Position numbers and translations under genes: made by a program
The notes under the pieces: model-generated
What the model was told of the DNA's origin: nothing
Seen by the model: only the letters and a program-made list of their open reading frames with translations
The model's database searches: none
In this document: one piece after another, positions 1 to 7,479 of the stretch
Numbering within the stretch: position 1 is the first letter of the stretch
Layout: each line of letters starts with the position of its first letter
Assembly (NCBI GenBank): GCA_016934935.1
Contig: JAFGRW010000098.1
Location: 1-34,893 of the forward strand
Origin: Spirochaetota bacterium
GTDB taxonomy: Bacteria > Spirochaetota > UBA4802 > JAFGJZ01
DNA: 34,893 bases
Reading direction: 5' to 3'

Positions 1-7
1 GACCAGC

Positions 8-166
8 TCAATCTCCCATACTCAAGTTTTTCCGGTCCTTGAGTATAAGATAAAGCCATCTACCGCTTTCTTCAACACAGTAATTTTTCAGTGTACTATT
101 ATCATAACAACCTAATAAAAGAGAACGATATAAAATCCTTAGAAATAAACATATGTAGAACCCTAT
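8..166 (-). pseudogene. Unassigned open frame without a start, possible gene remnant
   Basis: The minus strand is open for 52 codons, from just after a TGA at 167-169 to a TGA at 8-10. It has no Met until the third codon from the end and no ribosome binding site. The C-terminal part reads like protein (about 30 residues ending SMGD, with a VEESGRWLYLILKD stretch). I do not recognise the family. It may be the tail of a decayed gene, or chance. The rest of 1-462 shows only hairpins and a weak TATAAT at 352-357 upstream of the first gene. Confidence 0.2.
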
Positions 167-262
167 TCAATAAATGAATCGGGTATAGGTTATTGTGCTA
201 AAAAGGCCGTTTTTTTCTTAAAATCACCAAAATGTCTTGTTGATATGTAATTCAACAAGACA
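160..262. repeat. Two intergenic hairpins
   Basis: Positions 160-184 form ACCC/GGGT plus ATTCA/TGAAT arms with one mismatch and a 5-nt ATAAA loop. Positions 233-243 (TGTCTTGTTGA) pair perfectly with 252-262 across an 8-nt loop. On the minus strand the second hairpin is followed by a short T run, so it could be a weak terminator. Function is unproven. Confidence 0.4.
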
Positions 263-462
263 AACAGTATTTATTAGTGTATACTACCATTTAAAATTAA
301 TGGAATTAACAGATTTGAGTGGATCATTACTCAAAAACGAGGGAAAAGATATATAATGTAATGTGATAGGTTAAAATGTGATATTTCAAATATACATTTA
401 GCGTAGTGTTTTTTTGTAGGTTTTTCGTGTATTTTTATTTTAAAGAAAATGTGGAGAAAAAA

Positions 463-1206
463 ATGTGTAAAAAAATAATAAAATGGATAGTGTTAAATCT
501 ATTTGTAACGTTTCTGGTTTTACCCAGTATCGCTTATGGCTCTTCAGTACCAAAAAATTTGAAAACAGGGCTATATTCTTACGGGTGGTCAAAAGATGGG
601 AAGTGTGCTGTTATACAATTAAGCAATTGGGATGATGTGTCGGGGGCTTTTGGTTACAAAATTGAAATAATAATAGTTAATGCAGTTAATGATAAAGTAT
701 TATGGAAATATGAAAAGACCTCTGAAGATTTTTATAATATTGATGAAGAAGGAAATACAAAAAAAGTGCCGCAATCAACACTTGATAAGGCTTTGCGGTC
801 ATTATTCGAAACTGGTGTAAAAGAAGCGACACCATCTTTTAAGCAATATAAAATAGATATGAATATACAAAAGTTTAAAAATTTGCCGGATACAATAAAT
901 GGTTCAGAGTATTCAGCTGAAATAAAAATATTAAAATATATAAATCACGGTGAAGATGAATTAACAGAGGCAAGAAAATATGGAGAGATCTGGCTGTATT
1001 CCTCAAAACATGGCAAAAAAAAATTAACAGACTTTGTCTTTGAAGGGGTACGTGCTCGAGAAGTTAAAGGCGGGAGGTACACAAAAAGTCCGTATGAAAA
1101 GAGGATATTGATTAATTTTTATGGATATGGTAGTTTCATGGACGGTTTTTATATTGATGAAAGGTTTACCGGAGCTGATCTTACAACACGATTCAAAAAA
1201 GATTAG
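463..1206 (+). CDS. Secreted/periplasmic protein of unknown function
   Basis: This is a 247-residue protein. I start it at the ATG at 463 because a TGGAG sits 6 nt upstream and because this start gives a clean signal peptide: Lys-rich N-terminus, hydrophobic core, then an SIAYG-S cleavage-like site near residue 26. The upstream in-frame extension to 406 has no ribosome binding site. The mature part is rich in Lys, Tyr and Phe and carries a YSYGWSKDGKCAVIQLS stretch, reminiscent of secreted spirochaete proteins that report or bind at the envelope. I cannot assign a family or catalytic residues. It is followed 173 nt later by another envelope protein on the same strand. Base composition is very AT-rich, which fits an accessory gene. 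Confidence 0.75.
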   Translation: MCKKIIKWIVLNLFVTFLVLPSIAYGSSVPKNLKTGLYSYGWSKDGKCAVIQLSNWDDVSGAFGYKIEIIIVNAVNDKVLWKYEKTSEDFYNIDEEGNTKKVPQSTLDKALRSLFETGVKEATPSFKQYKIDMNIQKFKNLPDTINGSEYSAEIKILKYINHGEDELTEARKYGEIWLYSSKHGKKKLTDFVFEGVRAREVKGGRYTKSPYEKRILINFYGYGSFMDGFYIDERFTGADLTTRFKKD

Positions 1207-1287
1207 TATTGATGTAATAAATAAAAAGTTAGAGGCAATAAATCCATTAGAGTAACAATATTTAAGATTCAATGCGGGCGGGGTTTT

Positions 1288-1304
1288 TAATTGTCGCTAA
1301 ACAA
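1288..1304 (+). repeat. Short direct repeat, left copy, flanking the ankyrin gene
   Basis: TAATTGTCGCTAAACAA lies here and recurs at 3266-3282 with one change (A to G). Each copy is also a small inverted repeat (ATTGT/ACAA arms). The two copies bracket the ankyrin gene, which suggests a mobile or duplicated module boundary. No integrase gene is nearby. Confidence 0.4.
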
Positions 1305-1379
1305 TTCCTTGACCAAGAATTATCCCTCACTAGAGAGTTTCTTATAGTGTATTGTTATCTGCAAAAAAAGGTACAAAAT

Positions 1380-3248
1380 ATGAGTAAAAGAAAAATCATT
1401 ACTATCTTTTTGTTATCCATACTGAGCATAATTATTCTAATAGGAACAATATATTTTGTAACAAGGCCCAGGCGGCCAAAGGATCCCAAAGCGGTTAACA
1501 TTCCATTGATCAATATAAACGCAATTGATAAGAACGGTCAAACCGCTCTGCATCATGCAATCGAAAAAAAAAATATTGAGGCTTTGAATGTTATTCTAAA
1601 AAGAAAGGCAAATGTTGACATTGCCGATAAATCAGGCAATACCCCTTTACATCTTGCAGTTAAAACTCAGAATTATGTGGCTATTGATGCTATTCTAAAA
1701 AAAAAGGCAAATGTCAACTTAGCCAATAAATCAGGCAATACTCCCTTACATCTTGCAGTTGAAATGGGTTCTTTAAATAATGTTAGGAAACTTTTGATAT
1801 ACGGGGCAGACATGCATATAAAAAACAATGATGGATATGCTCCATATCAGATCATTTTTAAAAATCCAAATATTTTAAATATTGCTGACATTATGAACGA
1901 ATTTCGTTATAGTAAAGACGGCCCAGATGAAATGTTGCTTTCAGACTCTGATGGTATTACTTTACCTATGATATATTTAAAGACAAATAAATATTTTGCA
2001 GCTAACCAGTTTTTACTAAGAAGAAAAAAAAGTGAATATAAAGATTTAATAAATAAACAGGACAAAAACGGCAAAACTATTCTGCATTATTTTGCTGATT
2101 CAGCTTTCACGCAAGATATTCGCTTCCAATCTAGTAAAGTGCATTTACTAGAGCAAATGCTTGAAATGGGAGCAGACCCAACAATAGCTGATAGAGATGG
2201 AAAAACAGCTATACATTATTTAGCTCAAAACAAATCGCACTCAATTTCAAGCAGTTTATATGAACTAATGATATTTTATGGTGCTTCTCTTAATGTTCAG
2301 GATAATAGCGGCAATCTGCCGCTACATTATAGTATGTTTTCTGGAAATGAATCAATCATCAATTTTTTAATTTATATGACAAAAGATGTAAATACAGCCA
2401 ATAATGAAGGCAGGACGCCTTTGCATGAACTATGTCGTTCAAATATTAATGAAGAATTAAAGATACGTATAGCTGAAGAACTAATTTCCAAAGGTGCTAA
2501 CATTAATGCAAAAGATAAAAATGGAAATTCTCCACTTCATTTCATGGATGCTGAAGATTACCATCTTTTCGAACAACTTTACAGAAGCGGGGTATCTATT
2601 GATGCTCGTAACCAAGCAAATGAATTTCCTGCAGTCAGCATTATTTCAGGAATTACATCCGGAATTACATTTTTCTATGTACGCTGGGTTACATACCGGG
2701 AAGGAGCAAAGCTTTATAAAGAGGTACGAGCCGACCCTGAAGTTATTGGAGTGGTGCCATACGGCACAAAACTTGATGTTATTACTCTTGTATCGAATAA
2801 ACCGGATGTTGATAATGCTAAACAAAAAACGGACTGGTTTTTTGTGTCCTGGAATGGTATGAAGGGATGGGTCACCAAAAAAACAGGACATTTTCCCGCG
2901 TTTAACACACTGGATTTAGAAAAAAGTATAATAGAATCAGAGCAGTTCAAGGAAATAAGAACACACATTTGGGCTGAAGTACCAGGATTTGGTTATTATA
3001 ACTATATAAAGTTCCTGGATAATGGTGAATTTCATGTAAAATCTGGTGGTCGAAAAGAACATGGAAAATGGTTATATGAAAATAATAAGCTTACAGCATA
3101 TTCACAACCGGAAAAGGAAACATGTAGTGATGACAATCAAGAGTGTCAAAAAAAAAGAGACTGGGAATTCTTGCATGTTTATGGATCACAAATGCACGTT
3201 TTTGTGAACGGTTCTTTACAATACTTTTTTAAAGACAAAGAAAAGTAA
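1380..3248 (+). CDS. Membrane-anchored ankyrin-repeat protein with SH3b domain
   Basis: This 622-residue protein starts at the ATG at 1380 (AAGG 8 nt upstream). The in-frame extension to 1272 lacks a plausible start. Residues 4-28 form one transmembrane or uncleaved signal segment, so the rest probably faces the periplasm. Ankyrin repeats with the G-x-TPLHxA signature cover about 52-150 and 230-412; the stretch between is degenerate. An SH3b-like domain follows at about 435-503 (VVPYGTKLDVI, DWFFVSWNGMKGWV), then a C-terminal domain of about 110 residues that looks lipocalin-like, with no assignment. Ankyrin repeats bind proteins and SH3b domains often bind cell wall, so an envelope or interaction role is inferred. 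Repeats 2 and 3 are near-identical at the DNA level. Confidence 0.85.
   Translation: MSKRKIITIFLLSILSIIILIGTIYFVTRPRRPKDPKAVNIPLININAIDKNGQTALHHAIEKKNIEALNVILKRKANVDIADKSGNTPLHLAVKTQNYVAIDAILKKKANVNLANKSGNTPLHLAVEMGSLNNVRKLLIYGADMHIKNNDGYAPYQIIFKNPNILNIADIMNEFRYSKDGPDEMLLSDSDGITLPMIYLKTNKYFAANQFLLRRKKSEYKDLINKQDKNGKTILHYFADSAFTQDIRFQSSKVHLLEQMLEMGADPTIADRDGKTAIHYLAQNKSHSISSSLYELMIFYGASLNVQDNSGNLPLHYSMFSGNESIINFLIYMTKDVNTANNEGRTPLHELCRSNINEELKIRIAEELISKGANINAKDKNGNSPLHFMDAEDYHLFEQLYRSGVSIDARNQANEFPAVSIISGITSGITFFYVRWVTYREGAKLYKEVRADPEVIGVVPYGTKLDVITLVSNKPDVDNAKQKTDWFFVSWNGMKGWVTKKTGHFPAFNTLDLEKSIIESEQFKEIRTHIWAEVPGFGYYNYIKFLDNGEFHVKSGGRKEHGKWLYENNKLTAYSQPEKETCSDDNQECQKKRDWEFLHVYGSQMHVFVNGSLQYFFKDKEK
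1592..1761 (+). repeat. Tandem 99-bp duplication inside the ankyrin gene
   Basis: The sequence at 1592-1662 recurs at 1691-1761 with a period of exactly 99 bp (33 codons, one ankyrin repeat) and only about nine differences. Other repeats in the gene are far more diverged, so this unit was duplicated recently and may vary in number between strains. Confidence 0.8.
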
Positions 3249-3265
3249 TTACAAACAGATTCAGA

Positions 3266-3282
3266 TAATTGTCGCTAGACAA
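3266..3282 (+). repeat. Short direct repeat, right copy, flanking the ankyrin gene
   Basis: Partner of the copy at 1288-1304 (16 of 17 bases identical). It lies 18 nt after the ankyrin stop codon and just before the terminator-like hairpin. Confidence 0.4.
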
Positions 3283-3284
3283 AT

Positions 3285-3315
3285 AATTCTTAAAAATAGT
3301 TTATTTTTAAGAATT
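3285..3315 (+). terminator. Terminator-like hairpin after the ankyrin gene
   Basis: A perfect 14-bp stem (3285-3298 with 3302-3315) has a 3-nt loop. It is AT-rich, with T-rich stretches in the 3' arm. Its position 36 nt after the stop codon suits a transcription terminator, though there is no T run after the stem. Confidence 0.5.
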
Positions 3316-3331
3316 TCATGTGAAACGAAAT

Positions 3332-3617
3332 CCACCTGCTATGCAGGTGGTTCCAAAAAGCTTTAGCTATGAGTAGAAATATATAACCTCCAGAGTTATT
3401 TTGAAGTCGGCTACCAACCGTAATAAAAACAACAAAGGAGGTTAATCCAAATATGGATAAAAATAGTTTAGCTCATACAAGCTGAAATTGCAAGTACCAT
3501 ATAGTATTTGCTGCGAAATATCGTAGACAGGTAATATACAATAAGATCAAAAAGGATGTTGGCGAAATATTGAGAACATTGTGTGACAGAAAAGGGGTGA
3601 ATATAATAGAAGCAAAT
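3332..3617 (+). mobile_element. IS200/IS605-family remnant, left part only
   Basis: The left-end hairpin typical of this family is visible: CCACCTGC at 3332-3339 pairs with GCAGGTGG at 3343-3350 across a TAT loop. About 100 bp later comes the transposase start, behind a strong AAAGGAGG at 3434-3441. Similarity to the transposase stops near 3617, about one third of the way through the gene. No right-end hairpin is found between there and the IS66 element at 3843. The unmatched 3618-3842 is AT-rich and holds no gene I can support. Confidence 0.75.
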
Positions 3618-3626
3618 TTTAATTAA
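3453..3626 (+). pseudogene. tnpA: Truncated IS200-type transposase with an in-frame TGA
   Basis: Starting at ATG 3453 the frame reads MDKNSLAHTS, then TGA at 3483-3485, then NCKYHIVFAAKYRRQVIY and on to EAN before diverging into a TAA at 3624-3626. Intact IS200 transposases read HT(S/T)WNCKYHIVFxPKYRR, so the TGA replaces the conserved Trp codon (TGG to TGA). The protein also lacks its HUH motif (the region reading HIHM in intact copies) and its catalytic Tyr, both of which lie past the break. The gene is therefore dead by two independent lesions. TGA works as a normal stop elsewhere in the window (for example in res and IS66 tnpA), so recoding is unlikely. Confidence 0.85.
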
Positions 3627-3865
3627 TCACCGTACTACTGGATTTTTTACTGTACAAAGTACCTGTAAAACTACTTCCGATATAAGAGCTTATGTCTTTT
3701 ACAAAGCATTTTGCCTTACTATACGGTATACTATACAGTGAAGTTTCCTAAAAAATCAACAAAGAGAATGATATAAAAGAAACAATATTCAACTATTTCT
3801 GATATAAAAATGCAAGTAATTCCAAAACTAGTTTGAATTATAGTAAGCGTCAAATTCACCGCAGG

Positions 3866-5547
3866 TCAGGTGATTTTGATCATATCAGGCGAAACTACAT
3901 CCGGCAACAGCTTTCGTAGTTCTTCTTTGCTCTCACAGGCCGGCAGTTTTTCAAAAACATACCGTAGATAATAATACGGTTCCAGTTAATTCGCCTTGGC
4001 ACTTTCGATTAGTGAATAAAAGCATGCACTACTATGTGCGCCACGAGGTGTATTCGAAAATAACCAGTTCTTGCGACCAATTACAAATGGCCGTATAGAG
4101 TTTTCAATTTTATTATTATCCGGTGTCAGTAAGTGATGGCCAAGGTAACTAATTACTTTTCCCCATTCATTAAAAGTGTATGACACAGCTTCACCGCTTA
4201 GGCTTCTCGGCAGAATACTTTTTTTCTGTTCACAAAGCCAGTTATAAAACTTATCAAGTAGAGGTTCAATCTTTTCTTTCCGTTTGCGAACAAATTCATC
4301 AGGCATTAATTTTCTTTCGCGTTGATCTCTTTCAATATTATAAATATCACGAATATATTTAATTGCTGCGTGAGCACATTTTGATTTTTTATTTGCCTTA
4401 TATGCTTTTTCAAATTTTCGCCTGACATGAGCAAGGCAGCCGACATGTGTTACCATGCCTTTGTATGAAGAGTCATCAAAGTTGTAACCATTATACCCGT
4501 CAGTTTGTACAAAACCGGAATAGTGCCCCAGCAGTTTTTTTGGAACGTCTGATGATCGCGCTGGATGATATTGGTATAGCAAAAGCGGTTGATCGTTATT
4601 TCCGTAACCATAAGTCACCCACATATACGATTTTGATTCAGGCTTTTTATCATCTTCGCGTAAAACCTGCACCGTGGTCTCATCCATACGAACAACCGAG
4701 CCTGAAAGTATTGTTTCTTCAAGCACTTTCAAAAGTCCCGTGCATTTTTCAGCCGCAAGAAGAGACCAGTTGCACAATGTTGCCCGGGAGATATCAACTC
4801 CGAATCGGGAATATATTTTTGCCTGACGATAAAACGGTAATGCGTCACAGAATTTTGAAACTATTGAGTATGAAATAAGACCCGGTGTAGCAATACTTCC
4901 AGGAATGAATCGTTCGGGTACTTTGGTTGTTTTAATTTCAGGAATTTCTTCCGCAAGAAAATCATCGCAGTTACATGGGCCATATTTTTTCTTTATATGT
5001 TTGTTTACGATTATCTGTTGCGGGATAATATCAAGTTCTTCAGTTACCTCTTCTCCGATATGTGGTAAGTCTTTTCCACAGCAGGGGCACTGTTTTTCAT
5101 CATCATCAAGATCATGGATAACCTCTTTACGAGGGATGTCTTCAGAAAGTCTTTTGCGCCCATGTTTTTTACGTGTATAGGATGGTACGGTTATTTTATC
5201 TTGCCCCTTTGCTTCCAGGGATTTTTCATCTACACCGTCTTCTGCCTCATTAAACAAAAAAAGCTGATCCATCTCTTCTTTTGACAATTTTTCACTTCTT
5301 GTGCCCGGGTTGCTTGGGCGAGCAATGGAGCGAAGCGAAATGACCAGCCGAAAAGCATCCGTTTGAAATCTGCTAGTTTCTGCCTTAAAGAATTATATTC
5401 TGTTTCAAGATGCGAATGTTGTTCTTCAAGATGCGAATATTTATTCTGGATAGTGTTGTTTGCCGTATTGAGAGCCAGTAGCATCTCTTTCAATACGGCA
5501 GGATCGTCTGGAAGTGTGGTTGGATCTATTCTCATATAAGACAACAT
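3866..5547 (-). pseudogene. tnpC: IS66 transposase tnpC, broken by insertion and nonsense codon
   Basis: This is the DDE transposase of IS66. The N-terminal frame (5547, or more likely the ATG at 5535 giving MRIDPTTLPDDP) runs through a coiled coil and FKRMLFG. The expected continuation RSEKLSKEEMDQ appears in another frame only after 47 extra nucleotides (5300-5346). The long second part carries the zinc-finger-like CPCCGKDLP, the conserved VRMDETTVQVL and the GRKNWLFSNTPRGA block. It is then stopped by TAA at 3986-3988 in place of the Gly of the conserved KANGLEPY. The normal C-terminus reads on in frame to a TGA at 3866-3868. Any start inside the second part (TTG 5287) is an artefact of the frameshift. 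Confidence 0.85.
5300..5346. repeat. 47-bp GC-rich insertion within tnpC
   Basis: Comparison with the conserved LFG-RSEK junction of IS66 TnpC shows 47 extra bases here (44 if one codon originally separated the motifs). Either length shifts the frame. The insert is GC-rich, contains GCCC/GGGC arms and a GGAGCGAAGCGAAATGACC stretch, and resembles part of the element at 6456-6542. It looks like a small REP-like mobile repeat rather than a random insertion. Confidence 0.55.
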
Positions 5548-5579
5548 ACACGGAGCAAAAAAAGATTAATAGCATTTTT

Positions 5580-5927
5580 TTACGAAGCTTCAGAAAAATT
5601 TAGCGTTGTATGAGCATTGAAAAAATCTATGCCGGACAAAAGCATTGTAAGTTGTTGTTCAGTTATCTCCCTCGCTTCTTCTTCACTATTCGGCCAGGGG
5701 AAATGATGTTTCTCAAGCCGTTTCATCCATAGGCAGAATCCATTTCTGTCCCAGTACACAACTTTCAAAAGTTTGCGGTTTCGACTGCAGAACATGAACA
5801 GGTGTCCACTTAACGGATCCTTCTTCATCTCTTCCTCGGTTATTATCGTTAATCCGTTTATCTGCTTACGCATATCTGTAATGCCGGGTTTGATGAATAT
5901 CCGAACTGTGTTCCAGTCGATTCTCAT
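5580..5927 (-). CDS. tnpB: IS66 accessory protein TnpB
   Basis: This is a 115-residue protein of the IS66 Orf2 family. The start at ATG 5927 gives MRIDWNTVRIFIKPG, close to the family's usual start, and overlaps the tnpA stop in an ATGA. Conserved parts seen are TDMRKQINGL, the SGHLFMFCSRNRKLLKVVYWDRNGF block and WPNSEEEA. TnpB is needed for IS66 transposition but its biochemical role is not clear. The gene is intact, unlike tnpC, so it is probably a relic of recent loss. A longer in-frame reading to 6110 overlaps tnpA and is not a plausible start. Confidence 0.85.
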   Translation of the reverse strand: MRIDWNTVRIFIKPGITDMRKQINGLTIITEEEMKKDPLSGHLFMFCSRNRKLLKVVYWDRNGFCLWMKRLEKHHFPWPNSEEEAREITEQQLTMLLSGIDFFNAHTTLNFSEAS

Positions 5928-6232
5928 TGCATTTCTCCAAGTACTGCTAGTATTTCCCGGAGTGTTTTTCCTGATACTGATAGTGGCAATGTTATTGTCA
6001 GCTCTTCCCTGTACTTGAGTGTCATAACTTGATGGGACGGTTGTATCGGCACTGGCAACTTGATTTCTGTCAGGTTGGTTTTGCTTTGTCCTTCGATTCG
6101 GCGCTTCCACTGGTTGAATGACCAGTAGCCGATATCTTCTTGGCGGCAGTACTCTTTTTGAGACAGACCGGATGTATAATATGCTTTGAGATGTTCCTGC
6201 CAGTACTGGTTACGGTTTTCTCTTGATCTCAT
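5924..6232 (-). CDS. tnpA: IS66 accessory protein TnpA
   Basis: This is a 102-residue protein at the head of the IS66 operon, with an AGGAGG 4 nt before its ATG at 6232. The N-terminal half has the helix-turn-helix-like pattern of IS66 Orf1 proteins (WQEHLKAYYTSGLSQKEYCRQE, then a WSFNQWKRR segment). The C-terminal half has the short beta-rich tail typical of the family. It overlaps tnpB by 4 nt, so translation is coupled. It probably binds the element's ends or promoter, inferred from the family. Confidence 0.8.
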   Translation of the reverse strand: MRSRENRNQYWQEHLKAYYTSGLSQKEYCRQEDIGYWSFNQWKRRIEGQSKTNLTEIKLPVPIQPSHQVMTLKYREELTITLPLSVSGKTLREILAVLGEMQ

Positions 6233-6320
6233 GGTTCCTCCTGTTAAAATGAGGAGAGAATACCACAGACCAGGATTTATGTGAAGATGGGGGGAAATTG
6301 ACGGTTACGAAGGATAGGTC

Positions 6321-6431
6321 CTACGGTATAATGTAGTCAACAAATCCTTCAACTTTATGGCCATCAATTGTTTCAATAATTGTATTTATACTTGAGTCAT
6401 AACTACCATATTCTTGGAGAGTAATTATAAT
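6321..6431 (-). pseudogene. C-terminal scrap of an unknown gene next to IS66
   Basis: The minus strand is open for 36 codons between a TAA (6432-6434) and a TAG (6321-6323), with no start codon. It reads like a protein tail (ITLQEYGSYDSSINTIIE ... EGFVDYIIP). It lies 12 bp from the IS66 end, so the IS may have cut or displaced the gene, but no matching 5' part is visible across the element. Family unknown. Confidence 0.3.
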
Positions 6432-6455
6432 TTACATTTTTCATTATGCTATACA

Positions 6456-6542
6456 CAAATAAGATGGTGCGAAGTCAAGCACCGTAGTGACCATCGTGAG
6501 CGAGGAGCGGAGCAGATACCCGAAGCTGCCTGCTGTTATTTG
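6456..6542. repeat. GC-rich palindromic element downstream of vapC
   Basis: This is an 87-bp element with 7-bp terminal inverted repeats (CAAATAA at 6456, TTATTTG at 6536). It contains two internal hairpins: GGTGC/GCACC with an 8-nt loop (6466-6483), and GCAG/CTGC around ATACCCGAAG. It is far richer in G and C than its surroundings and begins 7 nt after the vapC stop. It may be an integron-type recombination site, a REP-like element, or a terminator. Its partial likeness to the insert in tnpC favours a mobile repeat. Confidence 0.45.
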
Positions 6543-6548
6543 TCGTGA

Positions 6549-6947
6549 TTATACCCAGTTTTCAAATCTTAATTTTTTGACTCTTGAAAACTCCTTTAAA
6601 TTATTTGATATTAAAATCAAATCTAAAGATATTGCATGTGCAGCCAATAAATAATCCATTGCTCCAATCGGTTGTCCTGTTTTCTCTAAGTCAGATCTAA
6701 TCATTCCGTATTGTTTTGCTGCTTTTGAATCATAATCTATCAGGTTAAATGGCAATAAAAATTCAATTAAAGCTATTCTGCTATTATCAGGATTTATGCT
6801 TTTGTTAATGCCATATTCAAGTTCAGAAACTGTTATTGATGAAATAGCAATATCATCTATATCATATTTTGACAATCGATTTAAAACTGAAAGAGGTCTT
6901 TTGTTAATGATATAAATACATATATTTGTATCAAGAAGGTATTTCAT
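6549..6947 (-). CDS. vapC: VapC-family PIN-domain toxin ribonuclease
   Basis: This 132-residue protein is the normal size for VapC, a Mg-dependent endoribonuclease toxin that cleaves tRNA or rRNA when free of its antitoxin. Acidic residues of the PIN site are visible: Asp6 in LLDTN, Glu42 in VSELEYG and Asp98 in GAMDYLLAAHA. The late LISNNLKEF motif holds Asn and Glu where many members have TxNxxHF or TxDxDF. The ATG at 6947 overlaps the vapB stop by 4 nt. The module acts in plasmid or island maintenance, or in phage or stress response; which one cannot be read from sequence. It sits between GC-rich palindromic elements like a gene cassette. Confidence 0.9.
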   Translation of the reverse strand: MKYLLDTNICIYIINKRPLSVLNRLSKYDIDDIAISSITVSELEYGINKSINPDNSRIALIEFLLPFNLIDYDSKAAKQYGMIRSDLEKTGQPIGAMDYLLAAHAISLDLILISNNLKEFSRVKKLRFENWV

Positions 6948-7174
6948 TCAATATTATCTCTTGATTTAAGATCTGGTTGAACTCGATCAGACATAAAATT
7001 ATCTGGAAATTTTTCCAGACTTTTTGAGAAATTATCCCAAACCTTTTCTTTTGGTATAAGAATGACCATATCATCAATTTTTTTTACAAATACCGATTCA
7101 GTTGTAAATCTATATTCTTTTGGTAATCTTACGGCTTGACTTCTACCGGTTGTAAATATTTTTGCTGTATTCAT
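6944..7174 (-). CDS. vapB: VapB-family antitoxin
   Basis: This 76-residue protein opens with an AbrB/MazE-like swapped-hairpin DNA-binding domain (KIFTTGRSQAVRLPKEYRF) and ends in a flexible acidic tail that would wrap the VapC active site. The ATG at 7174 is preceded by AAAGG. It is the first gene of the vapBC operon, as is usual. The upstream DNA holds several copies of an ATCATGAT-type palindrome overlapping a good promoter, consistent with autorepression by the VapBC complex. Confidence 0.9.
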   Translation of the reverse strand: MNTAKIFTTGRSQAVRLPKEYRFTTESVFVKKIDDMVILIPKEKVWDNFSKSLEKFPDNFMSDRVQPDLKSRDNIE

Positions 7175-7201
7175 GATATTCGCCTTTGATTATTTGATAG
7201 G

Positions 7202-7234
7202 TATCATGATACATATCATGTTTTAAAATATCAA
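7202..7234 (-). promoter_or_regulatory. vapBC promoter and palindromic operator
   Basis: On the minus strand TTGATA (7229-7234) and TATCAT (7206-7211) are separated by exactly 17 bp, a good sigma-70-type promoter. The -10 box lies inside the perfect palindrome TATCATGATA (7202-7211). Related half-sites recur at 7171-7178 and 7213-7220. This layout suits occlusion of RNA polymerase by VapBC. Confidence 0.6.
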
Positions 7235-7296
7235 GTTTTTTTATAATTTTTGTTTTCAATGGGGGGCAGGTTATTTCAAATTTTAGGCAAAGAATT

Positions 7297-7384
7297 GCAT
7301 ACAACGTACGAGAGTCGACAATGTTGGCGAACGCTTGTGACCCAATGTGCCGAAGGGAGCACCGCGCATGACGCCGTGTTGGGC
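7297..7384. repeat. GC-rich attC-like palindromic element
   Basis: An 88-bp GC-rich block runs from GCATACAAC (7297) to GTTGGGC (7378-7384). GTTGGGC fits the integron core-site consensus GTTRRRY, and its complement GCCCAAC fits RYYYAAC. The centre has a GTGC/GCAC hairpin (7347-7362). The element lies 3' of the outer-membrane gene and upstream of vapBC, which is where a cassette attC would be. Stem pairing is only partial, so the attC reading is an inference. The rest of 7175-7479 holds the vapBC promoter and no gene. Confidence 0.4.
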
Positions 7385-7479
7385 GATTGTGGTGCAATGA
7401 CAGATCGGCAAAAAACACGGATGTTTTCTGCCGTTACCCGAAAAATTATATTAATAATAGTGTACATATTTATATTGCC

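Larger units (their letters stand above)
3843..6308 (-). mobile_element. IS66-family insertion sequence, inactive
   Basis: The element carries the IS66 trio tnpA-tnpB-tnpC on the minus strand. Its ends are imperfect inverted repeats that begin GTAAGCGTCAA at 3843 and, read on the minus strand, GTAACCGTCAA at 6308 (about 16 of 20 bases match). IS66 elements make 8-bp target duplications. The flanks are GAATTATA (3835-3842) and GAAGGATA (6309-6316), which agree at 6 of 8 bases, so this is either an old decayed duplication or coincidence. The tnpC gene is broken twice, so the element cannot transpose by itself. Confidence 0.85.

Noticed and set aside
1592..1761. CRISPR-like or VNTR array
   Set aside because: There are only two units, in frame at 99 bp, encoding ankyrin repeats; no array continues.
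3483..3485. TGA read as tryptophan (alternative genetic code)
   Set aside because: TGA ends other genes normally (res, IS66 tnpA) and TGG is used freely for Trp; the simplest reading is a nonsense mutation in a dead IS.
3986..5287. Intact 433-residue IS66 transposase starting at TTG 5287
   Set aside because: The frame lacks the N-terminal domain, which is found in another frame upstream of a 47-bp insert, and it ends at a premature TAA before the conserved C-terminus.
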